Shown here in pieces: positions 1 through 10,489 of a stretch of 64,000 bases of DNA. The DNA is from Boesenbergia rotunda. Lineage: Eukaryota > Streptophyta > Magnoliopsida > Zingiberales > Zingiberaceae. The notes under the pieces were generated by a model, which was not told the origin of the DNA, ran no database searches, and was given only the letters and a program-made list of their open reading frames with translations. The stretch covers positions 307,271 through 371,270 of the forward strand of contig JAGFNQ010001613.1 of the NCBI GenBank assembly GCA_024364735.1. The letters are read 5' to 3'. How positions within the stretch are numbered: position 1 is the stretch's first letter; each line of letters begins with the position of its first letter. The position numbers were made by a program, and so were the translations under genes.

Positions 1-308
1 GTATACAATCAAAATGACCGACAATGAAACAGCAGCACAGCTTCACGCCCGAATCCAGGAACTGATGAACGGACTGTACACCATCGGTCACAAGGTAGAA
101 AATCGTGACCTAATAAGGTATGCTTTAAATGCTTTCCCTAGAAACACCTTGTGGGCATCTATGGTAGATGCATACAAGGTTTCAAGAGATCTTTCGAAAA
201 TAAAATTAGATGAATTGTTCTCTGAATTAGAATTGCATGAACAAACTAATTGCAATCTGGCCGAGAAAGGTATTGCCTTTATTGCAGATAAAATTGGAAG
301 AACAACTG
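1..308 (+). pseudogene. copia gag fragment (UBN2-type capsid region)
   Basis: This is an internal piece of a Ty1/copia Gag that enters from outside the window and stays open to about 308. It reads LYTIKMTDNETAAQLHARIQ and then the helix-rich segment around ALNAFPRNTLW and LFSELELHEQTNC. The same protein segment recurs at 16949-17240 and, in reverse, at 61749-62340, so it is family B gag. It stops at GRTT, where the other copies run on into KKKPQPEPE, and joins LTR A sequence. The reading frame that continues to 469 is LTR sequence, not gag. No start codon or zinc knuckle is present. Confidence 0.85.
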
Positions 309-776
309 CGAAGTACCATTCTGATCATTCTGACCGACGACAACGCACTAGAGACGAAGCTCTACGACCGGGAGGCTCCAGGAGGAAGTGCACGGCACTT
401 CGGAGGTCCAGAACGGCCGAGCTTCAGACTTTGTCTTGTTGGTTTGCCTTTATTTTATTCCGCACTTAAATTTATTTATCTTTTGATTGTAAACTTACAC
501 TGTAAGTCGGGTTTCTCCGCCTCCGGAAAGTCCGGGAAGGAGACCAATAGTGGATGGGCGTTCCCGTGCATAGGCCTTGGATGTACTGACCCTGGGGGGT
601 CGGGAACCAAGTAAAAATCCCGCTGTGTCCCTGTGTTTGTTTATTTTCGTTCTACTTTACTTTTCCGCTGCACTAACACTCTGAGTCCAGAACGACAATC
701 GAAAGTCTTACAAAGTTTTCGAAATATTTGAACGGTCGATATTCACCCCCCCTCTATCAACGGCATCGGTCCTACA
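309..776 (+). repeat. LTR family A, 3' part, copy 1
   Basis: Non-coding. It holds the R/U5 part of an LTR: GAACCAAGTAAAAATCCCGC, then TTTTCCGCTGCACTAAC, then a C-run hairpin, ending in CGGTCCTACA at 776. The left limit is only where gag similarity stops. It is followed without a PBS by a second, partial copy of the same LTR end. Confidence 0.75.
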
Positions 777-1043
777 AGCGCCTCTGGAAAGTCCGGGAAG
801 GAGACCAATAGTGGACGGGCGTTCCCGTGCATAGGCCTTGGATGTACTGACCCTGGGGGGTCGGGAACCAAGTAAAAATCCCGCTGTGTCCCTGTCTTGT
901 TTTTATTTCCTTTATATTTACATTTCCGCTGTGCTACTAATATTCTAAGTCTAGAACGATCCAAGTTTTCTACGAAGTTTTCGCGAGAGATTCTGACGGT
1001 CGATATTCACCCCCTCCCCTCTATCGACGGCACCGGTCCTACA
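777..1043 (+). repeat. LTR family A, 3' part, copy 2 (tandem)
   Basis: Starting at GCGCCTCTGGAAAGTCC, this repeats 519-776 with scattered substitutions and ends in CACCGGTCCTACA. A PBS follows directly, so 1043 is a true LTR 3' end. The head-to-tail arrangement of two 3'-LTR pieces points to unequal recombination or local duplication. Confidence 0.8.
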
Positions 1044-1045
1044 AT

Positions 1046-1057
1046 TGGTATCAGAGC
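1046..1057 (+). other. primer binding site (initiator tRNA-Met)
   Basis: TGGTATCAGAGC lies two bases after the LTR A end. It is the usual plant LTR-retrotransposon PBS complementary to the 3' end of initiator methionyl-tRNA. The leader is lost after about 15 bases, where reverse-strand 3' UTR sequence begins. Confidence 0.85.
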
Positions 1058-1897
1058 ATTTTTGAATGAAAGCTTCAGTTCAAAGTACTTAGAGAAAATT
1101 TTGAAAAATTTAGTTTTAAGTACTTAGGAAATTTTGAAAAATTTAGATACTTAAAAAAATACTTTTTGAATAAAGGATAGAGTTTGAAATTTTGAGAGTT
1201 GAAGAAATTCTTAAAAAAAAATTTAAACTCTCTCCTTTACCATCTCTCCCCCTTTGCCATATATCAAACACAAATAAATATAATAGAAACAGAATAATTA
1301 AATTGCATAAAGGAAAATAACTTGCATGATTTTGCTGTACTGAACCAATTCATGATGATAATTAAACCAAATCAGTTTTATTTTCCTCTTTTAGGGACCT
1401 GTCTAACTCAATTAGCTACTTACTAACTGTTATAAACAGTAGTTTTCGCTAGGGTTAGTCAAGTTAAGTGTTCTGTTCAAGTTTAGATTTTCTAAACTTG
1501 ACACTTAACTTGATTACTGTGCAAGTTGTATTTAGTGCCCCAATTACTGCAGATGCACTGACTTAAAGCATCTTGAATTAAGGCAAAGACCTAAGCATCT
1601 CAACCCTTTCTAGGTTATCAATCAAAAGTATCCTAAGGTGTTTGTGAGATGCTGGCTTCTAAATCTATAGGTGCATGCAGTTCTAGGGTTAGGGCCTAGG
1701 CTGAGTCCATTTTCGAAAAGCCCTAGTTTTGAAGGGGGTATTTTAAAAATAAAACTAAGTCAATTTTTTTTTAAATTTTTTCAAAACTAAGTAAAATTTG
1801 ATTTTGAAAACATTTTAAAAAAATTTAAAACTGATTTTAAAAACATTTAAAAAATTTAAAGGCTGAAGTAGTAGAAAAACCAAAAAGCACAGTAAAC
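1058..1897 (-). other. copia 3' UTR (reverse strand), no gene
   Basis: Non-coding tail of a reverse-strand element, homologous to 16133-16792, 41481-42849 and 55073-56287. It contains an internal purine tract (seen as CTCTCCCCCTTTGCC near 1244-1258), a long hairpin at 1459-1512 and AT-rich TAAGTACTTAG repeats near 1100. It abuts a forward LTR A/PBS at about 1058, so its own 3' LTR is missing. Confidence 0.75.
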
Positions 1898-2677
1898 CTA
1901 TTCTACTAAGCATAATTCTAACTGCCTTCTTAGTGAACTGAATTCAGACTCAGGTAGGGGTTTGGTAAATATGTCAGCTAAGTTAGATTTGGAGTTTACA
2001 TGCTTAAGGACTATCTCACCCCTGGCTACTTGATCTCTTGCAAAATGGTGCTTAACTTCTATGTGTTTAGTTCTGGAATGTTGGATTGGGTTTTTAGTTA
2101 GATTAATTGAGCTTATATTATCAATAAAAACCTGGGTTTGGGTGTAATTGAGCTGAAAGTCCTTAAAAGTGTACATCATCCATAAAAGTTGTGCTACACA
2201 CTCTCCTAAGGCAACATACTCAGCTTCAGTTGTGGATAGAGCTACACAGTGCTGTTTTCTGCTGCACCAACTTACTAGACTATTTTCTAATAGTTGGCAG
2301 CTTCCACTTGTGCTCTTTCTATCTAATTTACAGCCTGCGTAGTCAGAGTCCGAGTATCCTGACAAGTCGAATGTTGAGGTCCTAGGATACCAAATCCCTA
2401 CATTTATGGTGCCCTTGACATATCTTATTATTCTTTTTAGGGCAGCTAAGTGTGTTTCCTTAGCACAGGTTTGGTATCTAGCACACATCCCTACAACAAA
2501 AAGAATATCAGGTCTGCTAGCTGTACGGTACAGTAGACTTCCTATCATACTTCTGTAGAGTTTAAGGTATACTGGTTTACCATCAGGGTCACTGTCTATC
2601 TTTATATTAGTGGCCATGGGGGTACTTATGCTTTTAGAGTTATCCATTTTAAATTTCTTTATTAATTTTTTAGCATA
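1898..2677 (-). pseudogene. copia RT C-terminus and RNase H fragment
   Basis: The reverse strand encodes about 250 uninterrupted residues matching the end of copia Pol. MDNSKSISTPM and ASRPDILFVVGMCARYQ are the RT connection region. SDSDYAGCKLDRKSTSG and LSTTEAEYVALGE belong to RNase H, and ADIFTKPLPESEF is the C-terminal tail, ending in CLVE and a stop. The same segment is at 15383-16132 and 54327-55072. Upstream of about 2677 the RT core is replaced by AT-rich tandem repeat, so this is a truncated gene despite the open frame. Confidence 0.85.
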
Positions 2678-3135
2678 TTTGGATTTAATTTAATTAGTTT
2701 GAATTTGAATAATTAAGATTTAATTAATTTGAATTTAAAATTTACTTAATTTGAATTTAAATAATTAAGATTTAATTAATTTAAAATTTAATTAATTTGA
2801 ATTTGAATAAATAAGATTTAATTAATTTGAATTTAAAATTTAATTAATTTGAATTTGAATAATTAAGATTTAATTAATTTGAATTTAAATAATTTAATTA
2901 ATTTGAATTTGAATAATTAAGATTTAATTAATTTGAATTTAAATAATTTAATTAATTTGAATTTGAATAATTAAGATTTAATTAATTTGAATTTAAAATT
3001 TAATTAATTTGAATTTAAATCATAAAGATTTAATTAATTTGAATTTAAATAATTTAATTAATTTGAATTTGAATAATTAATTTGAATTTGAATAATTAAT
3101 TTGAATTTAAATAATTTAATGATTAATTAATAATT
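2678..3135. repeat. AT-rich minisatellite
   Basis: About 450 bp built from AATTTAATTAATTTGAATTT and close variants (GAATTTGAATAATTAAG), almost without G or C apart from the GAATTTG core. Copies vary from about 16 to 36 bp. It sits exactly where the RT core of the reverse-strand element should be and has no coding potential. Confidence 0.85.
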
Positions 3136-3178
3136 GTGGGTTTAAATTCATCATTTTCATTATTTCGAAAATTTCTTC

Positions 3179-3797
3179 TTAATCTTTATCTTTCTTTTCA
3201 AGTTTTTCTAATAATTTTGATTTATTTGAATTTTTGTAATTTTTATTGATTATGACCTTTATCTTGGATAGTTCCATGTCCTCCTTAACATTAGATCTTT
3301 CAATATCCTCAATGTAGGTGGAGTAAAGTGGACCAGTAGTTAATTTTTCAGGATTATCTAAGGGAATAATTAAATTATTATCTAGAGAGATATCCTCTCC
3401 ACTATCTTCAGAATTATCCTTATTATCCTCAGAATTATTCTTATGATACTCAGAATTATCCATATTATCCTCAGAATTATCCTTAGAATTATCTTTATTA
3501 TCCTTAGAATTATCCTTATTATCCTCAGAATTATCCTTAGAATTATCTTTAGAATTATCCTTATTATCCTTAGAATTATCCTTATTATCCTCAGAATTAT
3601 CCTTAGAATTATCAATTCTAAATTCATAACTATCTAAAGGATTTTCAAATTTGGGTTCAGGTTTGTACAAAGGGTTTTCAAATTTGAATTCATAATTATC
3701 TAAGAGATTTTCAGATTTTAATTCAGAATTATCAGAGTTAAAATTAAGATTAATTTCGAAATTATCATCAAGAATTTTAACAGTATCTGATTTAATT
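3179..3797 (-). pseudogene. acidic Asn/Asp-repeat region of a divergent gag-like protein
   Basis: On the reverse strand a 163-residue frame (3670-3179) has about 15 copies of a short DNSKDNSED/DNKDNS repeat, followed by a lysine-rich tail (NKSKLLEKLEKKDKD). The coding DNA is a 9-12 bp tandem array, TTAGAATTATCC and variants. The frame is open upstream to about 3790 with similar acidic composition and appears to continue the zinc-knuckle frame after small frameshifts near 3810. I do not recognise the family. The repeats could also be replication slippage in dead sequence. Confidence 0.5.
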
Positions 3798-4283
3798 TCA
3801 GAGTACCAGTAGTATCACCAGATCTAATTTTAGAATTAATTTCAGTAATTTTTGAATTAATATTAAAAATTGAACGTTAATTTCTGATATTTTAACATTA
3901 TTTACACTTTCTAATTGATCATTCAGAATATTGATTTGACTACTTACACAGTTCAATTTTTCAGTAACATTATCTAAACAATTTACATACGAAAGTGCAG
4001 AAGATTTGAAAATTTTCGGAACATAAATCTTACGTACCTTGGCCGGACACTTATTTTTGTAGTGTCCATACTTCTCGCATTTAAAACATCTGATGTGGCT
4101 TTTATCTCTCCGAACTCCTGGCGCTGGTGCCCCCCTCGCCACCGGTGATGAAGATCGACTCTTACGAGTAGGGCACTGATTTTTATAGTGTCCTCTCTCC
4201 CTGCATGAGAAACAGATAATATGGAATTTAAAAATGGACATTAAAATTAAAAGTACCTTATTCACCCCTGGGCTCCCCCTCAA
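3798..4283 (-). pseudogene. divergent gag-like fragment with two CCHC zinc knuckles
   Basis: The reverse strand encodes two retroviral-type zinc knuckles, CFSCRERGHYKNQC and CFKCEKYGHYKNKC, about 45 residues apart and joined by an Arg/Ser/Pro-rich linker. A stretch with heptad-like hydrophobic spacing follows (LDNVTEKLNCVSSQINILND). Two knuckles plus a coiled coil suit a copia nucleocapsid, but it differs from the single-knuckle B gag elsewhere. It follows LTR A and a PBS with almost no leader and no capsid domain, so the gag N-terminus is deleted. The last residues before the stop are frameshifted. Confidence 0.6.
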
Positions 4284-4333
4284 CTCCTGGCGTCGTTGCT
4301 CCGTCGGCGGTTAGTCCGGTGAAGAGCGGCTCT

Positions 4334-4345
4334 GCTCTGATACCA
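4334..4345 (-). other. primer binding site (initiator tRNA-Met)
   Basis: GCTCTGATACCA is the complement of TGGTATCAGAGC and lies two bases from the LTR A end at 4348. It defines a reverse-strand family A element that owns the two-knuckle gag fragment. Confidence 0.85.
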
Positions 4346-4347
4346 AT

Positions 4348-4458
4348 TGTAGGACCGGTGCCGTCGATAGAGAGGGGGGTGAATATCGACCGTCAAAATC
4401 TCTTGCGAAAACTTCGTAGAAAACTTGGATCGTTCTAGACTTAGAATATTAGTAGCAC
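4348..4458 (-). repeat. LTR family A, 3' end fragment
   Basis: TGTAGGACCGGTGCCGTCG and what follows is the reverse complement of 929-1043, including the C-run hairpin. It breaks off at AGTAGCACA and joins B gag sequence. Confidence 0.8.
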
Positions 4459-4527
4459 AACTTCATGCCCGAATCCAGGAACCGATGGTGTGCAGTCCGT
4501 TCATCAGTTCCTAGATTCAGGCATGAA
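4459..4527. repeat. gag fold-back (short inverted repeat)
   Basis: The arms 4459-4480 and 4506-4527 are inverted copies of the same 22 bases of gag with two mismatches, separated by 25 bases that are also gag (encoding the NGLHTIG region on the reverse strand). This fold-back looks like a template switch and sits at the junction between LTR A and the gag fragment. Confidence 0.75.
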
Positions 4528-4945
4528 GCTGTGCTGCTGCTTCGTTGTCGGTCATTTTAATTGTATACAGCTTGTTCAGGAGGAGGTCCCTCTTGCCGAT
4601 TCGAGTGTCTGATGTTCCTTCGTGTAGCTCGATCAGTTTCCCCCACAACTCCTTGGCACTGTTGAAGGGACCCACTCGGTTCAACTCCTCTTTTGTTAAG
4701 CCGCATTGGAGGGTCTGGGTCGCCTTTGCATCCACTTCAATTTTCCGTTTCAGAGCGGTGTCCCACTCTGTATAAGTCTGAGGTACTCCTTCAGTGTTTC
4801 TCGGAATCTCCAGTCCGGACTGGATGATTATCCACATGTCCACCTGAGTTTTCAGGTGGACCTCCATTCTGCTCTTCCAGTAGGAGAAATCCTCCCCACT
4901 GAAGAGAAGTGGTCTTGCGGTGCTGAAGCCTTCTTGCATGGTCAT
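4517..4945 (-). pseudogene. copia gag N-terminal fragment (family B)
   Basis: The reverse strand starts with MTMQEGFSTARPLLFSGEDF at 4945. The start is supported by the same ATG in the copies at 17623, 44843 and (MVMQ) 62720. It reads through the capsid region (WIIIQSGLEIPRN, KELWGKLIELHEGTSD) to AAAQLHA, and the fold-back follows. The in-frame ATG farther upstream lies in leader sequence. This copy has no internal stop over about 140 residues but lacks the rest of gag. Confidence 0.85.
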
Positions 4946-5199
4946 TTTATCTGAAATGTAAACTAAGCAAAAAAAATATCCCAAGACTTGGTCTTGGATT
5001 AGTAGTGCGGGATAAAGAAAAAATATTTGTCGAGTGGTGTTGCACCAACCTCGATCAACGAGAAGAAATTCGAACGGAAAAAAAATATTAGAAGAAATTC
5101 GAACGAGAAAAAAAATATTAAAAAACTTTTAAAAAAAATCTGAAAATTTTTCAAACTGGTGGTTGCACCAAATTTGAACTTCCCCGCTCTGATACCACT
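4946..5199 (-). other. copia leader with PBS
   Basis: Non-coding leader between PBS and gag start, homologous to 17371-17622 and 44607-44842. The PBS complement GCTCTGATACCA is at 5186-5197, next to the LTR end at 5200. Confidence 0.8.
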
Positions 5200-5590
5200 T
5201 GTTGGATCGAGAGAAACGATAGAGGGGGGGGGGGTGAATATCGTTATGCGCTTTTCGGTTAAAAACTAGAGCAAGTACGCAACGGAATAAAAACAATCGC
5301 GAACACAAGTAGTTTTACTTGGTTCGGAGCCTAGGTCGACTCCTACTCCAAGGCCCACGGTCGTTGACCGTTTTCTACGGGCAATTTTATAAATTCGCAA
5401 ATCAGTTTACAAGATTGAATTACAAATATAGTAAAGTAAACTTTTAAAAGAAGCTCTTCTTTTATCGACGTCCGATGTAGGTTGTATTTTCGGAGCAGCG
5501 GGACGTCGTCGGCGCTTGAGTCTCAAGTCGGGAGGTTTCCGGAGCAGAGCGCGAGAGCAGAAGAGCGTAGAAGCGTTGAAAGAATTGTTC
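5200..5590 (-). repeat. LTR family B, R/U5 fragment
   Basis: Starts TGTTGGATCGAG (complement of the LTR 3' end) and holds the C-run hairpin as a G-run, the TTCCGCTGC-like motif and the GTTCGGAGC...ACTCC block. It is cut at 5590, before the TATA region. Confidence 0.8.
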
Positions 5591-5654
5591 AAAAGCACCC
5601 CCCTCTATCGTTTCTAATTAATTCAACATCAATTAATTCTTAATTAACCTAAAT
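5591..5654. other. scrambled junction
   Basis: A short rearranged stretch. CACCCCCCTCTATCGTTTCT is a forward-strand LTR B end lying immediately beside the reverse-strand B LTR, followed by AT-rich sequence before integrase similarity starts. Confidence 0.5.
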
Positions 5655-6506
5655 CCAACTAAAATCAAAACGAAACTAAAATCAAAAGACTTAGGAGTGA
5701 TCACGGGGGAGAATTTGAAAATCAACGGTTCGAGGAATTCTGTATGGTAAATGGATACATACATGAATTTTCATGTCCTAGAACCCCCCAACAAAATGGG
5801 ATAGTCGAGAGGAAAAATAGAACACTACAGGAAGCCGCTAGGGCAATGATCAATGAATTTAACTTAGCAAACTAATATTAGGCAGAAGCAATTAGTACGG
5901 CTTGCTAAATCCAAAATAGGGTCCTGATTAACAAGCGACACAACAAAACACCCTATGAACTATATTACCATAGACTCCCAAATCTACACTACCTAAGGGT
6001 CTTTGGATGCAAAGTCCATATACTAAACACCAAAGACTACTTAGGAAAATTCCAGTCTAAGTCTACCCCAGGTATCTTCTTAGGATACTCAACAACAAGT
6101 AGAGTCTATAGGGTTTACAACAACCAAACCAAGAAAATCAAAGAAACAACCAATCTAATATTTGATGAAGAAAGTAATTCAAATTCAAATCTAACTTCAT
6201 CAAACACTAATCAAGAAGATAATCAACAAATTGGTGAATCCTTAATTGAACCTATAAACGAACTAACCATTAAACCAACTAGTGAATCAAATATTGAACC
6301 AATAATTGAACCAGCTCAAAGAGTTGAATTAAATAGTGAACCAAACCGATCAGCCGGACCTGAGGCTGAACCAAGCTCTAGAAAATCCAAGAAACCCAGA
6401 CTTAGTCACCCAACCGATCAAATTATGGGTGATCCAACTCTAGGAGTCAGAACTAGGACTTCCTATAGAAACCTTAGTCAGATAGCTATGATCTCAAAAA
6501 TTGAAC
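5655..6506 (+). pseudogene. copia integrase fragment
   Basis: Homologous to 13770-14610 and 20750-21580. It covers the middle and end of integrase from RSDHGGEFENQRFEEF through PQQNGIVERKNRTLQEAA, which contains the catalytic Glu, to the Pro/Glu-rich C-terminal linker with IEP repeats. In-frame stops replace codons of the intact copies (for example after FNLAN and in the ACYIQN segment). The 6-C run here keeps frame, unlike J and G. It ends in a fragment of LTR A. Confidence 0.8.
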
Positions 6507-6590
6507 CCGACTTATAGTGCAAGATTACAATCAAAAGATAAATAAATTAAATGCGGAACAATTAAATCAAACCGAACAAACAAGATCTGA
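6507..6590 (-). repeat. LTR family A fragment
   Basis: Reverse complement of about 447-511 (CCCGACTTATAGTGC, then ATCAAAAGATAAATAAATTA). It is a small internal piece of LTR A joined to integrase on the left and LTR B on the right. Confidence 0.6.
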
Positions 6591-6595
6591 AACTC

Positions 6596-7962
6596 GGGTG
6601 AATATCGTTAAGCGCTTTTTGGATAAAAACTAGAGCAAGTACGCAACGGAATAAAAACAATCGCGAACACAGGTAGTTTTACTTGGTTCGGAGCCTAGGT
6701 CGACTCCTACTCCAAGGCCCACGGTCGTTGACCGTTTTTTACGGACAATTCTATAAGTTTGCAAATCAGTTTACAAGATTGAATTACAAATATAGTAAAG
6801 TAAACTTTTAAAAGAAGCTCTTCTTTTACCGACGTCCAATATAGGTTGTATTTTCGAAGCAGCGGGACGTCGTCGGCGCTTGAGTCTCGAGTCGGGAGGT
6901 TTCCGGAGCAGAGCGCGAGAGCAGAAGAGCGTAGAAGCATTGAAAGAATTGTTGTTCGAAGCCTTGGGGTTGAGGGCCCTTTTATAGCCCCTGGGGGCGC
7001 CCGGGACGTCGGGGGCGCTCCCCCACGTGTCAGCCGATTCGCTTCCGTCTCGGTCAGCTCTGATCCCTTAAAACTCGGGATCAGGCTTTGACGGGGGCGC
7101 CTTGAACGCTAGGGGCGCCCGGGTTGACCGGGTCTCTTCTTATCCGTTGGCTTCGATGGGATCTGCTTCGTTAGCTTCACCTGGGGGCGCCCGGGACGCT
7201 GGGGCGCCCGGGAGCACGGGGGCGCCCCGCCCATAAGCTGCCGAAGCTCACCTTGCTTTACTTTGTTTTGTGTTCACTTTGGGGGCGCCCGGGACACTCC
7301 GGGCGCCCTGGTCAGCTGCTGCCTCACTCCTTTGAGGCTCTCTGAGCTGCAGACACTCGTTCCTTCGGTCCTGCATTCAGGGTTAGTCCAAAACAACATA
7401 AAGCAATATTATATTAATTTTATACAGCCTTAGCTGTCTTGGTTCTGACTTTGGGTCTCCAAAATGGAACCCTAGGTCGAACCGACGCCTACTGTTCCCT
7501 CGACGGGGAACGCGTCCTCACCTACTCCTCTCGGGAGAATGTACCTGATGCCAACCGGCTCCTCCGGTTGGACTTTTGCCCAGCGGTCCTTTGCCAGGTC
7601 TTGGATACCAAGTTGTCCTTCGCCCGGTGGCTAGCATTCCTTCGCCAGGTCTTCAGTCCCAAGCTGTCCTTTGCCTGGTGCCTAGCAGTCCTTCGCTAGG
7701 GCTTCAGTACTCTGGCATTCCTTTGCCAGTGCCTAGCAGTCCTTTGCTAGGACTTTTTACCCTGGCATTCCTTCGCTAGTGCCTAGTAGTCCTTCGCTAG
7801 GACTTTTTACCCTAGCATTTCTTCGCCAGTGCCTAGCAGTCCTTCGCTAGGATTTTTCCTGCACACTTGAGTAACATGTTAGATAACAAATGAGACTTAA
7901 CTTTTGAACCCTTTTGCCATTATCAAAACTCAGGTTCGACTTGGGTGCTTTTTGCACCAACA
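6596..7962 (-). repeat. LTR family B, nearly complete
   Basis: Reverse-strand LTR lacking only about 40 bases of its 3' end and closing at TGCACCAACA (7962), the complement of the LTR start. In reading order it has the hairpin array (about 7590-7860), GC-rich GGGCGCCC units (6980-7310), a TATA box seen as CTTTTATAG near 6978, and the U5 block. Open frames inside it are accidental. Confidence 0.8.
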
Positions 7963-8664
7963 ATCCTAAGCGCTTTTTTAAGTACTTAGGAAATTTTGAA
8001 AAATTAAGTTACTTAATGAAATACTTTTTGAATAAAGGATAGAGTTTGAAATTTTGAGAGTTGAAGAATTTCCTAAGTACTTAAAACTTAATTTTTCAAA
8101 ATTTTCTAAGTACTTAAAACTTAATTTTTCAAAATTTCCTAAGTACTAAAGTTTTCTAAGTACTTAAGTTTTTTTTAAAAACTTTTCTAAGTACTTAAGT
8201 TTTTTTTAAAACCCTTCCTAAGTACTAAAGTTTTCTAAGTACTTAAGTTTTAAAAAAAAAACTTTTCTAAGCACTTAAGTTTTTTTAACTTTTCTAAGTA
8301 CTTAAGTTTTTCAAATTTCACTAAGTACTTTAAAACTTAATGTTTTTCAATACTTCTTTGAGTACCTTAAACTTAAGGCGTCAAAATGTTCCTTAGTACT
8401 CAAACTCAAGTTTTTCAGAATCCTTCCTAAGTTTTCTAAGTATTTAAACTTAAAAATTCTACAACCAAAATTAATTTCTATTGAAAATTATTCTAAGTAA
8501 AAATCCATCCTTAAACTTATAATTTATTTTCAAAAACCCCACGAAGTTTTGAAAAATCTAGGGGGAGATTCCTTCCAGGGGGAGGGAATAAAATTTTATT
8601 TTTACTTACTCTGATTAACTTAACTTTTTGAACCAGGGTTGCCATAAATCAAAAAGGGAGAGAT
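7963..8664. other. two copia 3' UTR ends meeting in inverted orientation
   Basis: No gene. Positions 7963 to about 8067 are reverse-strand 3' UTR of the left LTR. From about 8068 to 8664 it is forward-strand 3' UTR of the right LTR (compare 56150-56287). Many TAAGTACTTAG repeats in both orientations fill the middle. Confidence 0.65.
8651..8664 (+). other. polypurine tract
   Basis: AAAAAGGGAGAGAT lies directly before the LTR start TGTTGG. It corresponds to AAAAAGGGGGAGAT at 56274-56287 and would prime plus-strand cDNA synthesis. Confidence 0.8.
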
Positions 8665-9411
8665 TGTTGGTGCAGAAAGCACCCATGTCGAACCTGAGTT
8701 TTGATAATGACAAAAGGGTTCAAAAGTTAAGTCTCATTTGTTATCTAACATGTTATTTAAGTGTGCAGGAAAAATCCTAGCGAAGGACTGTTAGGCACTG
8801 GTGAAAAAATGCCAGGGTAAAAAGTCCTAGCGAAGGACAGCTAGGCACTGGCGAAGAAATGCCAGGGTAAAAAGTCCTATCGAAGGAATGCCAGGCACTG
8901 GCGAAGGAATGCCAGGGTAAAAAGTCCTAGCGAAGGACTGCTAGGCACTGGCGAAGGAATGCCAGAGTACTGAAGCCCTAGCGAAGGACTGCTAGGCACC
9001 AGGCGAAGGACAGCTTGGGACTGAAGACCTGGCGAAGGAATGCTAGGCACCAGGCGAAGCACAACTTGGTATCCAAGACCTGGCAAAGGACCGCTGGGCA
9101 AAAGTCCAACCGGAGGAGCCGGTTGGCATCAGGTACATTCTCCCGAGAGGAGTAGGTGAGGACGCGTTCCCCGTCGAGGGAACAGCAGACGTCGGTTCGA
9201 CCTAGGGTTCCATATTGGAGACCCAAAGTCTGAACCAAGACAGCTAAAATTAATATAATATTGCTTTATGTTGTTTTGGACTAACCCTGGATGCAGGACC
9301 GAAGGAACGAGTGTCTACAGCTCAGAGAGCCTCAAAGGAGTGAGGCAGCAGCTGACCAGGGCGCTCGAAGTGTCCCGGGCGCCCCCAAGGTGAACACAAA
9401 ACAAAGTAAAG
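8665..9411 (+). repeat. LTR family B, 5' part (U3)
   Basis: Starts TGTTGGTGCAGAAAGCACCC right after a PPT, so this was a 3' LTR. It contains the hairpin array (8775-9090) and is cut at AAAGTAAAG, where it joins AAAGGATGAACC of gag through a short microhomology. With 7258-7962 it forms a large inverted repeat. Confidence 0.8.
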
Positions 9412-9480
9412 AAAGGATGAACCAGCTGAAACCGCAAACGAAAAGAACAAGCCCAACGTGACCTGCTACGAGTGCAAGAA

Positions 9481-9485
9481 GAAGG
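9481..9485. repeat. target-site duplication GAAGG, left
   Basis: GAAGG here and at 11580-11584 flank the solo LTR. Removing the LTR and one copy restores the gag codons of the K element exactly. Confidence 0.9.
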
Positions 9486-10489
9486 TGTTGGGAACGAGAT
9501 GGCTATAGAGGGGGGGGGGGGTGAATATAGACAACCACTTTCACCTCCGAAACATATCATGATTTCTGCAACTCAAGTATCAGTAGCACAGCGGAAAGAG
9601 TAGAAAACAGAGTGTGCAGAAAAACAAAACGCAAGCAAAACAAACACGACTAGCAAGATCGCTAACAAGGAGAGTTTACAAGGTTCGGGGATAACTTGCC
9701 CCTACTCCTTGGCGTGCCCTTGAGGTGGGCGATCCCTTGATCGTCGGCAGATCAATCCCCGGTTAACACCGGATATGAAGCAACCTCCTTCTCGGTGGAG
9801 AAACCTCCCCACAGTGTGTTTCAAACAATGATATAGAATGAGCACAATGAAACAACAACAAGAAGGATCTTACTCAAACACTTAGCAAGGACAAAACACA
9901 GCAAGCTTCCCTAAGCTCCACCCAGTGGCGATCTCACGCATACCCCTGCTCCGTGTCTTCCCACTGTCGGACTCCAAGCCTCTTGTTTTCTCCTTCAAGC
10001 GCTCAAGTATGATGATTGCTCCTCAATAGTTTGCTTAGAATGGTTGAAGAACTCAAGAACAGCAAGCTTGTTGCACAGGAACTCAGGAGCACGAAAGACT
10101 GAAGAACTCATTACCAACTCTCCTTCTCGCGTTCCTTTTTGTTTCTCCGCCAAGTGACAAGTGACAACATCTCTGTAGCTCCCAGCTACTCATCTGCCAA
10201 CGCCAGCCTCTACTGAGCCATCTCTGGACTCACTGAGCTCCCCTCAGTCGAGCTCCGGTCTTAGCTCCAGTCTTCAGCTCGCCGTTGCAACTTGAGATGA
10301 GAAAGCGACAAACCTGCTCCAAGGAAAGCACTCTTTGACTTCTCCTTAAGTGTTTGAATCCTCCCCTGTCACCTGAAACTCAATCAGAGCATTAGAGCAG
10401 CAGTATATCAAATATCAGAAACACACATCAGCAAATCAGATACGATCAGACGCTCTGACCACGTCTGTCAGTGAAATTTGAATTAAAGT

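Noticed and set aside
3382..3637. Leu/Ile/Arg-rich repeat proteins readable on both strands
   Set aside because: Other frames of the same 9-12 bp tandem repeat; no independent support.
4220..4285. Small intron (GTACTT to CATGCAG) before the first zinc knuckle
   Set aside because: It is about 60 bases long and would remove the first cysteines of the knuckle.
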